From Candidatus Elarobacter sp. (GTDB lineage: Bacteria > Vulcanimicrobiota > Vulcanimicrobiia > Vulcanimicrobiales > Vulcanimicrobiaceae), in contig JASLGJ010000551.1 of NCBI GenBank assembly GCA_030150085.1, positions 1-8,245 of the forward strand: a stretch of DNA of 8,245 nucleotides. Reading direction: 5' to 3'. The notes under the pieces are model-generated. The model saw only the letters and a program-made list of their open reading frames with translations. It was not told the origin of the DNA and searched no databases. The position numbers and the translations under genes were made by a program. Shown here one piece after another: positions 1-5,760 of this stretch. Position 1 is the first letter of the stretch, and each line of letters opens with the position of its first letter.

Positions 1-85
1 TGCTGGCCGCCTGCGCCCTGCTCGCGGCCCGCGGAAGGCTGGCGGCGGCGGCGATCAGCCCGGCCAGGGCCGCGGCGTCGAGCAC
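1..85 (-). CDS. Probable N-terminus of an M56/BlaR1-type membrane metallopeptidase (partial)
   Basis: A reading frame opens with GTG two nucleotides after the blaI-like stop codon (TGA-GC-GTG) and stays open to the window edge, giving 28 codons. It starts M-L-D followed by an Ala/Leu/Ile/Gly-rich stretch (about residues 4-17) that could be the start of a first membrane helix, then becomes Arg-containing. Of the other two minus-strand frames here, one hits a stop and one is Arg-rich. Known context: BlaI/MecI repressors are very often followed directly by a BlaR1/MecR1-like M56 peptidase, the membrane sensor that triggers repressor loss. The assignment therefore rests on position and hydrophobicity; the fragment is too short to show the HExxH motif. 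It could be another membrane protein. Confidence 0.4.
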   Translation of the reverse strand, partial: MLDAAALAGLIAAAASLPRAASRAQAAS

Positions 86-87
86 GC

Positions 88-462
88 TCAGCGCTCGGCG
101 TCGAGCAGCGCGCGCAGCCGGCGCTCCTCGTCGGGGTCGAGCCGCTCGGTCTGGAGCAGGTTGAGCATCAGCACCCGCGGCGAGCCGTCGAAGAACGTCG
201 CCAGGACGTTCTCGATCACGCTGCGGCGCGCGTCCTCGCGCCCCACGCGCGTCTTGTAGACGTTGGCCTTGCCGCGCGTGGTGTGGCGCACGTAGCCCTT
301 GCGCTCGAGGATGGTGAGCGTCGAGAGGACGGTCGTGTAGGCGATCGGCCGGTCCAGCAGGCGGGCGTGGATCTCCGCCACGGTCGCGCTGCCGAGTTCC
401 CACAGGATGTCCATGAGGCGATACTCCGCCTCGGTGAGGGTCGGGGACGGCCGTCTGGCCAT
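88..462 (-). CDS. blaI: BlaI/MecI/CopY-family winged-helix transcriptional repressor
   Basis: A 124-residue protein, the usual size for the penicillinase-repressor family. The N-terminal winged helix spans about residues 8-75: LTEAEYRLMDILWELG matches the family's opening helix, AYTTVLSTLTILERKGYV matches its recognition-helix and wing region (Y-T-T-V, L-x-x-K-G), and NVYKTRV closes the wing. The C-terminal part (about 80-124, with FFDGSPRVLMLNLL and a late acidic DPDEERR segment) fits the dimerisation helices. Family members bind palindromic operators as dimers, repress themselves and nearby genes, and are inactivated when a BlaR1-type M56 protease is triggered. The gene just downstream probably begins such a partner. 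The role need not be beta-lactam resistance: no beta-lactamase gene is visible, and many genomes use BlaI/M56 pairs for other envelope or metal responses. No Shine-Dalgarno sequence precedes the ATG. Confidence 0.9.
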   Translation of the reverse strand: MARRPSPTLTEAEYRLMDILWELGSATVAEIHARLLDRPIAYTTVLSTLTILERKGYVRHTTRGKANVYKTRVGREDARRSVIENVLATFFDGSPRVLMLNLLQTERLDPDEERRLRALLDAER

Positions 463-467
463 GCGGC

Positions 468-473
468 AGACTA
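468..473 (-). promoter_or_regulatory. Possible -10 element for leaderless blaI transcription
   Basis: On the minus strand TAGTCT (a TAnnnT -10 form) lies 5 nt before the blaI ATG, and no ribosome-binding sequence lies in between. That spacing is what leaderless genes in GC-rich bacteria show. No good -35 box accompanies it. An 11-bp palindrome, GCGGA-C-TCCGC, sits at 487-497 and could be an operator or part of weak mRNA structure after the upstream gene. Both readings are inference from short motifs. Confidence 0.25.
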
Positions 474-517
474 CGACGCCGGGCGAGCGGACTCCGCGCA
501 GCGCCGGTCCGGAACGG

Positions 518-2242
518 TCAATTGATCGTACGGGCCGGCGCGCTCGCGCGGGCCAGCCAGCCGTCGACGATGCGTGCGAGCACGTCGAGCGGAAGCGCGC
601 CCTGCCCGAGGATCACCTGGTGGAAGGCGCGCAAGTCGAAGGCCGCGCCCAGCGTCGCCTCGGCCCGCGCGCGCAGCGCGAGGATCTCGAGCTGGCCGAT
701 CTTGTACGCCAGGGCCTGGCCCGGCATGGTGATGTAGCGGTCGATCTCGTTCTCGACGTCGAGCCGCGTCTTGGCCGCGTTGGCGAGGAAATAGTCCACC
801 GCGCGCTCGCGCGTCCAGCCGCGCGCGTGCAGGCCGGTGTCGACCACCAGGCGCACCGCGCGCCACATCTCGTAGGTCAGCGCGCCGAACGCGTCCTTGG
901 GGTTTTCGTAGAGCCCCATCTCGTCGCCGAGCGCCTCGGAGTACAGGCCCCAGCCCTCGGTGTACGCGGTGTAGGCCAGCGTCGCGCGGCGGAACGCGGG
1001 CAGCCCGCTCAGCTCCTGGGCGAGCGCGATCTGCAGGTGGTGGCCGGGCACGGCCTCGTGCAGCGAGAGCACCGGGATCTCGTAGATCGGGCGCATCTCG
1101 GGCCGGTACAGGTTGACGTAGTACATCCCGGCCCGCGAGCCGTCCAGCGCGCCGGGGTGGTAGTAGGCGGTCGTCGTGTCGGGCGCGATGGCGGCGTCGA
1201 TCGGCACCACCCCGTACGGCAGGCGCGGCAGGGTCGAGAACACCCGCACGAGCTCCGGGTCGATCCGCTTGGACATGTCGCGGTAGGCCAGCAGCAGCGC
1301 CTCGGGCGTGGCGTGGTAGTTCGCCGGGTCCTCGCGCAGCTGGGTGAAGACCTCGCGCAGCGAGCCGCGGTAGCCGGTGCGCGGGGCGAGCTCCTCCAGC
1401 GCGGCGCGGATGCGCGCCACCTCGCGCAGCCCCAGCTCGTGGATCTGGTCGGGCGTCAGGCCGGTGGTGGTCTGCGTGCGCACGTGGTAGGCGTAGAGCT
1501 CGTCGCCGCCGGGCAGGTGCGACAGGCCGACCGCGTCGGGCGCGGCCGGCAGGTACTGCTCGACCACGAAGGCCCGCAGCGCGCGCAGCGCCTCGCTCAC
1601 CCCGCCCGCGATCGCGGCCCGCGCGCGCTCGCGCCAGCGCTCCCCGGCGTCCCCCGCAAGCGCGGCCGGAAGGCGGGCGAAGGGCGCGTAGAACGGCGAC
1701 GCCTCGGGCGCGGCCAGCAGCCGGTCGAGCTGCGCGGGCAGGCGTTCCATCGACGAGCGCGGCCAGAGCAGGCCGCGCGCGATCGCCTCGCGCAGCAGCG
1801 CGATCGTCTGCTCCACCGCGCGCGGGTACGTCTCCAGCCGCGCCAGCCAGCCCTCGTAGTCGGCCGCGCGCGCGAACGGCAGCAGGCTCGCGTACTGGGC
1901 GAAGGTCTGCACGCCGTCGCGCGGGCTGAGGGCGAACAAGTGCGTGCCCAGCTCGTAGCCGCGCAGCGCGTCGCGCAGCAGGCCGGCGTACAGCTCGCGG
2001 TTGAGGTGCCCGGCCTCGCTCAGCGGCGCGCGCGCGAACCGCTCGAATCGGGCGAGCGCGTCGCGCTGGTGCGCCGCTTCGGCGGCCAGCGCCTCGGGCG
2101 AGCGGTCGTCCCAGCGCGCATCGGCGGCGCGCACGCCGTCGAGCGAGGCCGCCACCGGGTGGCGCTCCTGGTGGTCGCGCCACTCGGCCGCGAGCAGCAC
2201 GTCGAGCCGCGCGTCGGCGTCCGCGCTCGCCTCGGACGTCAC
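518..2242 (-). CDS. DUF885 family protein, predicted zinc-dependent peptidase
   Basis: A 574-residue protein of the DUF885 family (uncharacterised, metallopeptidase-like). The key motif is HEAVPGHH at residues 395-402, an HExxxGHH form expected to bind a metal. It is followed by AYTEGWGLYSE with Glu429 as the likely third ligand, and later by the conserved MPGQALAYKIGQLE segment near the C-terminus. All the family signatures are in order and the length is normal. There is no signal peptide or membrane helix, so it is probably cytoplasmic, whereas many relatives are exported lipoproteins. The start is a GTG 7 nt after the gcvPB stop, with no clear Shine-Dalgarno, which suggests translation by coupling or re-initiation. 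Its place at the end of the gcv cluster suggests co-transcription. A link such as releasing glycine from peptides is speculation. The family call is firm; the substrate is unknown. Confidence 0.9.
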   Translation of the reverse strand: MTSEASADADARLDVLLAAEWRDHQERHPVAASLDGVRAADARWDDRSPEALAAEAAHQRDALARFERFARAPLSEAGHLNRELYAGLLRDALRGYELGTHLFALSPRDGVQTFAQYASLLPFARAADYEGWLARLETYPRAVEQTIALLREAIARGLLWPRSSMERLPAQLDRLLAAPEASPFYAPFARLPAALAGDAGERWRERARAAIAGGVSEALRALRAFVVEQYLPAAPDAVGLSHLPGGDELYAYHVRTQTTTGLTPDQIHELGLREVARIRAALEELAPRTGYRGSLREVFTQLREDPANYHATPEALLLAYRDMSKRIDPELVRVFSTLPRLPYGVVPIDAAIAPDTTTAYYHPGALDGSRAGMYYVNLYRPEMRPIYEIPVLSLHEAVPGHHLQIALAQELSGLPAFRRATLAYTAYTEGWGLYSEALGDEMGLYENPKDAFGALTYEMWRAVRLVVDTGLHARGWTRERAVDYFLANAAKTRLDVENEIDRYITMPGQALAYKIGQLEILALRARAEATLGAAFDLRAFHQVILGQGALPLDVLARIVDGWLARASAPARTIN

Positions 2243-2249
2243 GCGAGTG

Positions 2250-3770
2250 CTACGCCGTGGCGGTCGGCGCGGCGGGCTTCCAGCGCAGGTCGGGCTGGCG
2301 CGCCGCCCGGGTCTCGTCGATCCGCCCGACGGCGGTGTTGACCGGGGCCTGGAGCACCGTCTCGGGATCGCTCTTGGCCGCCGCGACGATCTCGCGGAAG
2401 GCCGCGATGAAGCCGTCGAGGGTCTCCTTCGACTCCGTCTCGGTCGGCTCGATCATGATGCACTCCGGCACGATCAGCGGGAAGTACACCGTCGGGGCGT
2501 GGTAGCCGCGGTCGAGCAGGGCCTTGGCGATGTCGACCGCGCGCACGCCGGTCTCGCGCTTGAGCGACTGCGCCGAGGCCACGAACTCGTGCCGGTTGAT
2601 CTCGTCGTAGGGCACGTCGATCACGTCGTGGATGCCGGCCCGGATGTAGTTCGCGTTGAGCACCGCCAGGTGCGAGACCGCGGTCAGGCCCTCGCCGCCG
2701 TTGGCGTAGCAGTAGGCCAGCGCGCGCACCATGTGGGCGAAGTTCGACCAGAACGAGCGCATCGTGCCGATCGACTTGGGACGCTCGAAATCGAGCGCGA
2801 AGGTCAGCTCGTCGCTGGGCGTCCAGCCGGTCGCGCGCGACTCGGCGCCATCCGCGCCGTACGCCCGAACGACCGGCGTCGGCAGGAAGTCGACCAGGTG
2901 CGCGGCCACGCCGACCGGGCCCGCGCCCGCGCCGCCCCCGCCGTGCGGGATCGAGAACGTCTTGTGCAGGTTGAGGTGCATGAGGTCGAAGCCCATGTCG
3001 CCCGGGCGGGTGTTGCCCATCAGCGCGTTGGCGTTCGCGCCGTCGTAGTACATCAGCCCGCCCGCCGCGTGGACGACCTCGGAGACCTCGGTGATGCGCG
3101 GCTCGAACAGCCCCAGCGTGTTGGGGTTGGTCATCATGCAGACCGCGGTCTGCGGTCCGACGACCTTGGCCAGGTCGGCCGGGTCGACCCGGCCCTGCGG
3201 GTCGCTCTTGAGCGAGAGCACCTTGAAGCCGACCATCGCCGCCGAGGCCGGGTTGGTGCCGTGCGCGGTGTCGGGCACGATCACCACGTTGCGCTCCGGC
3301 TCGCCCTTGGCTTTGAAATAGGCCTTGGCGATGAGCAGCGCGGTCAGCTCGGCGTGCGCGCCGGCGGCGGGGTTGAGCGAGAACGCGGCCATCCCGAACA
3401 GCGAGGCCAGCGCGCGCTCCAGCTCCCACATCACGGACAGCGCCCCTTGCGCGGCGTGGTCGGGCGCGAAGGGGTGCAGGTCGCGCAGCGCGGGCAGGTT
3501 CGCCAGCGCGTCGTTGATGCGCGGGTTGTACTTCATCGTGCACGACCCGAGCGGGTAGAACGCGGTGTCGATGCCGTACGTCTTCTGCGAGAGGCGGGTG
3601 AAGTGGCGCACCACGTCCAGCTCGCTGTTGTCGGGCAGCGGCAGCTCGGCGCGCAGCGCGTCGGCGGGCAGCAGCGTGTCGAGCGCCGGGCCTGACGGCA
3701 GGTAGCGGTTGGCCCGCCCGTCCTGGCCGGTCTCGAAGATCAGCGGGGTATCAAACGCGGGCAGCGGCAC
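2250..3770 (-). CDS. gcvPB: Glycine dehydrogenase (decarboxylating) subunit 2, P-protein beta half
   Basis: A 506-residue PLP-dependent subunit that, with GcvPA, decarboxylates glycine and loads the aminomethyl group onto the lipoyl arm of GcvH. Family hallmarks run in order: DVVRHFTRLSQKTYGIDT, then FYPLGSCTMKYNP (GSCTMKYNP at 75-83), NPAAGAHAELTALL, PDTAHGTNPASAAM, TNPNTLGLFE, YYDGANANALMG, and NLHKTFSIPHGGGGAGAGP, in which Lys270 is the expected Schiff-base lysine. All catalytic features are present, and the length is close to the usual 480-500. It starts with GTG, overlapping the last 20 nt of gcvPA. A GGAG at 3781-3784, 10 nt upstream, supports this start. The overlap implies coupled synthesis of the two halves, which form a heterotetramer. 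The C-terminal tail (WKPAAPTATA) is low in complexity and probably disordered. Confidence 0.97.
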   Translation of the reverse strand: MPLPAFDTPLIFETGQDGRANRYLPSGPALDTLLPADALRAELPLPDNSELDVVRHFTRLSQKTYGIDTAFYPLGSCTMKYNPRINDALANLPALRDLHPFAPDHAAQGALSVMWELERALASLFGMAAFSLNPAAGAHAELTALLIAKAYFKAKGEPERNVVIVPDTAHGTNPASAAMVGFKVLSLKSDPQGRVDPADLAKVVGPQTAVCMMTNPNTLGLFEPRITEVSEVVHAAGGLMYYDGANANALMGNTRPGDMGFDLMHLNLHKTFSIPHGGGGAGAGPVGVAAHLVDFLPTPVVRAYGADGAESRATGWTPSDELTFALDFERPKSIGTMRSFWSNFAHMVRALAYCYANGGEGLTAVSHLAVLNANYIRAGIHDVIDVPYDEINRHEFVASAQSLKRETGVRAVDIAKALLDRGYHAPTVYFPLIVPECIMIEPTETESKETLDGFIAAFREIVAAAKSDPETVLQAPVNTAVGRIDETRAARQPDLRWKPAAPTATA

Positions 3771-5178
3771 GGACCGGAATCTCCGAGAGCGCGGTGACGA
3801 GGCGGTCGACGTCGGCGCTCGTGGTGAGCTCCGTCGCCGTCATGAGGATGCAGTCGGCCAGCTCGGGATAGAACCGTCCGAGATCGAGCCCGCCGAGAAT
3901 CTTCTTCTGCTCGAGCGCGCTCAGCACGTCGGCCGCGCGGCCCGGCACCTGCAGCACGAACTCGTTGAACGTCGGCGCGCCGAACTTGGCCGTGAAGCCC
4001 TCGAGCGCGGTGACCTTCTCGCGCAGCTCGTTGGCGCGCGCCACGTTGAGCGCGGCGCAGTCGCGCAGCCCGGTCTTGCCCAGCGCGGCCAGGTAGATCG
4101 TCGCGCAGAGCGCGCAGTGCGCCTGGTTGGTGCAGATGTTGGAGGTGGCTTTCTCGCGCCGGATGTGCTGCTCGCGGGCCTGCAGGGTCAGCACGTAGGC
4201 CGTCTTCCCCGCGCCGTCGACCGACTTGCCGACCAGCCGGCCGGGGATCCGCCGCACGTGCTCCATGGTGGAGGCGATGAAGCCGACGTGCGGGCCGCCG
4301 TAGGCCATCGCGACGCCGAACGACTGGCCCTCGCCGACGCAGATCTCCGCGCCCCACGCGGCCGGCGCGGCCAGCGCGCCCAGCGACATCGCCTCGGCCA
4401 CGACCGCGATCGCGATCGTCTTGGTGGCCTTGATCGCGGCGCTGACGCCGCTCGGCAGCGCGTCGATCGCGCCGAACACGTTGGGCGACTGCACCACGAC
4501 CGCGGCGTAGCGCTGGTCGGCCAGCTTGGCCTCGATCCCGCTCAGGTCGGTGCGCCCGTCGGCGCCGTAGGGCAGCTCGTCGACCGCCAGGTCGAGCCCT
4601 TCGGCGTAGGTCCGCAGCACCGCGCGGTAGTTGGGGTGAACCGCCGCCGAGACCAGGATCGCCTTGCGCCCGGTCGCGTTGACCGCCATGATCGCGCCCT
4701 CGGCCAGCGCGGTCGCGCCGTCGTAGACCGAGGCGTTGGCGACTTCCAGGCCGGTCAGCAGCGCGACGTAGGTCTGCCACTCGTAGATCGCCTGCAGGTA
4801 GCCCTGCGAGACCTCCGCCTGGTAGGGCGTGTAGGCGGTGAGGAACTCGCCCCGCATCGCCAGCGCGCCGACGACCGGCGGCACGTAGTGCCGGTACGCG
4901 CCCGCGCCCAGGAAGGCGGTGTACTCGCCGGCGGTGGTCCGCTCGGCGAAGCGCGCGAAGCGCTCGGCGATCTCGATCTCGGCGAGCTGCGGCGTGACCT
5001 CGACCGGCGCCCGCAGGGCGATCGCGTCGGGCACCCGGACGAGATCGTCCAGCGACTCGACCCCGATCGCACCGAGCATCGCCTCGATGTCGTCAGGAGT
5101 ATGCGGCGTATAAATTTGACGGCGCTCCGGCCCGGCATCCGTCGCTCCCGTTCGCTGCGAACGGGACTCTTCGGACAC
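3751..5178 (-). CDS. gcvPA: Glycine dehydrogenase (decarboxylating) subunit 1, P-protein alpha half
   Basis: The partner of GcvPB in the split glycine decarboxylase. Recognisable blocks are YTPHTPDDIEAMLGAIGV (from residue 23), FLGAGAYRHYVPPVV (89-103), GEFLTAYTPYQAEVSQG (110-126), VYDGATALAEG (151-161), a Gly-rich GEGQSFGVAMAYGGPHVGF block, and TSNICTNQ (345-352). All are family signatures, so the protein is intact. At 475 residues it is longer than the usual roughly 440-450, because 22 residues precede the point where homologues normally begin. That extension contains a 9-bp inverted repeat (5146-5166) and many codons ending in A or T, unlike the rest of the gene. The GTG at 5178 is the only ordinary start in this frame, but it has no Shine-Dalgarno. 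A GGAG lies 9 nt before the ATT codon at 5115-5113, so a non-canonical start there is possible. The family assignment is certain; the N-terminus is not. Confidence 0.95.
   Translation of the reverse strand: MSEESRSQRTGATDAGPERRQIYTPHTPDDIEAMLGAIGVESLDDLVRVPDAIALRAPVEVTPQLAEIEIAERFARFAERTTAGEYTAFLGAGAYRHYVPPVVGALAMRGEFLTAYTPYQAEVSQGYLQAIYEWQTYVALLTGLEVANASVYDGATALAEGAIMAVNATGRKAILVSAAVHPNYRAVLRTYAEGLDLAVDELPYGADGRTDLSGIEAKLADQRYAAVVVQSPNVFGAIDALPSGVSAAIKATKTIAIAVVAEAMSLGALAAPAAWGAEICVGEGQSFGVAMAYGGPHVGFIASTMEHVRRIPGRLVGKSVDGAGKTAYVLTLQAREQHIRREKATSNICTNQAHCALCATIYLAALGKTGLRDCAALNVARANELREKVTALEGFTAKFGAPTFNEFVLQVPGRAADVLSALEQKKILGGLDLGRFYPELADCILMTATELTTSADVDRLVTALSEIPVRAAARV
3781..3784 (-). 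promoter_or_regulatory. Shine-Dalgarno for gcvPB inside the gcvPA coding end
   Basis: GGAG lies on the minus strand 10 nt before the gcvPB GTG. It supports a start that overlaps gcvPA by 20 nt. The next downstream codons offer no ATG before conserved P-protein sequence begins. Confidence 0.45.
5146..5166 (-). other. Perfect 9-bp hairpin at the gcvPA 5' end
   Basis: TCCCGTTCG and CGAACGGGA form a perfect 9-bp inverted repeat with a 3-nt loop. It falls within codons 5-11 of the gcvPA frame if the GTG at 5178 is the start, or in the untranslated leader if the true start is downstream. It could limit initiation at that GTG. No T-tract follows, so it is not a classical terminator. Confidence 0.55.
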
Positions 5179-5251
5179 CCGGGCCCATCACGAGGGTGGT
5201 AACCGCCACGGATTCCCCACGAGGACCCGTGACACCATTTTCTTGACCGGC

Positions 5252-5276
5252 CCGAGCGGCCGAGGGTTCCGCTCGG
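5252..5276 (-). other. 8-bp hairpin immediately after the gcvH stop codon
   Basis: On the transcript, CCGAGCGG begins at the base after the gcvH TAG and pairs perfectly with CCGCTCGG across a 9-nt loop. A competing shorter stem, CCGAG with CTCGG in that loop, is also possible. There is no following T-run (GCCGGTCAAGAAAATGG follows), so intrinsic termination is unlikely. A role in 3'-end stability, partial termination or modulating gcvPA expression is inferred from position. The remaining intergenic bases to 5179 show only weak 4-bp repeats and no convincing promoter. Confidence 0.5.
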
Positions 5277-5663
5277 CTAGCTCTCGCTGACGAGCTGCTC
5301 GTACTGGTCGGGGGTCATCAGGGTCTGGCTCAGCGCGCCGGGGTCGCTCACCTTGATCCGGTAGAACCAGCCCTCGCCGAAGGGGTCGCGGTTGACCAGC
5401 GCCGGGTCGGCCTCGATCGCCGGGTTGACCTCGGTCACCTCGCCGCCGACGGGGGTGAAGATGTCCGAGACGGCCTTGACCGACTCGACCACCCCGATCG
5501 AGTTGAACTGGGTCAGCTCCGCGCCGACGCGCGGCAGCTCGACGTAGACGATGTCGCCCAGCGAGCTCTGGGCGTACTCGGTGATCCCGACCGTCGCCAC
5601 GTCGCCGTCGAGCTTCACCCACTCGTGATCTTTGCTGTAGAGCAGTCCTGCCGGTTGTGCCAT
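5277..5663 (-). CDS. gcvH: Glycine cleavage system H protein (lipoyl carrier)
   Basis: A 128-residue carrier protein of normal length. It shuttles the aminomethyl intermediate from the P-protein to the T-protein on a lipoyl group and is reoxidised by the L-protein. The lipoyl-binding fold is clear: YSKDHEWVKLDGDVATVGIT at the start, YAQSSLGDIVYVELP, then GVVESVKAVSDIFTPVGGEV, in which Lys63 in ESVKA is the lipoylation site. NPAIEADPALVNRDPFGEGW follows, and the DPFGEGW segment is typical of the family. It starts with ATG, and GAAGGGA (5667-5673) ends 3 nt before it, a short but plausible ribosome-binding spacing. It lies between gcvT (97 nt upstream) and gcvPA (98 nt downstream). Both gaps are structured, unlike the overlapping or abutting gcvPA, gcvPB and DUF885 genes. 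Confidence 0.97.
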   Translation of the reverse strand: MAQPAGLLYSKDHEWVKLDGDVATVGITEYAQSSLGDIVYVELPRVGAELTQFNSIGVVESVKAVSDIFTPVGGEVTEVNPAIEADPALVNRDPFGEGWFYRIKVSDPGALSQTLMTPDQYEQLVSES

Positions 5664-5700
5664 CGGTCCCTTCAGTGTTGGGTTTCGGGTACGGAGACCT

Positions 5701-5758
5701 TCCGCACCCGCGGATCGCGCGCAGCGCGAACGCCACGGGTTCGGCCGCAGCCGAACCC
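5701..5758 (-). other. Cluster of three hairpins between gcvT and gcvH
   Basis: Three inverted repeats follow the gcvT stop. The first, 5737-5758, is GGGTTCGGC-TGCG-GCCGAACCC (9 bp perfect, 4-nt loop), starting two bases after the TAG. The second, 5715-5729, is TCGCGC-TGC-GCGCGA (6 bp). The third, 5701-5714, has a 5-bp stem (TCCGC/GCGGA) with a 4-nt loop and abuts the second. No T-tract follows any of them. They may act as mRNA stability or processing elements that set the gcvT to gcvH ratio, or as a weak terminator. This function is inferred; the repeats themselves are directly visible. Confidence 0.5.
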
Positions 5759-5760
5759 TG

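Noticed and set aside
517..522. TTGACC on the minus strand as a -35 box for blaI
   Set aside because: It overlaps the DUF885 stop; the sequence 17 nt downstream is GC-rich with no -10, and the only TAnnnT lies about 40 nt away.
407..2341. 644-codon open frame on the plus strand opposite the DUF885 gene
   Set aside because: Arg/Gly/Ala/Val/Gln-rich translation with no recognisable domain, lying antisense to a gene with clear conserved motifs. In DNA with GC-rich third positions such shadow frames stay open by default.
2001..3695. 564-codon plus-strand frame opposite gcvPB
   Set aside because: Low-complexity Arg/Val/Gly/His-rich product covering parts of two unrelated real genes on the other strand; no motif and no plausible initiation signal.
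3709..5202. 497-codon plus-strand frame opposite gcvPA
   Set aside because: Same composition artefact; the opposite strand encodes an unmistakable GcvPA.
5243..5248. TTGACC on the plus strand as a -35 box
   Set aside because: It points towards the 3' ends of minus-strand genes, has no -10 at a suitable distance, and there is no plus-strand gene to serve.
5188..5736. 182-codon minus-strand frame running through gcvH and past its stop
   Set aside because: It is out of frame with gcvH, is Arg/Gly-rich, and spans the intergenic hairpins; gcvH in the other frame is complete and canonical.
5737..5758. Classical Rho-independent terminator after gcvT
   Set aside because: The stem-loop is strong, but no T-run follows on the minus strand (GTGGCGTTCGCG follows), so it is listed as a hairpin without a terminator claim.
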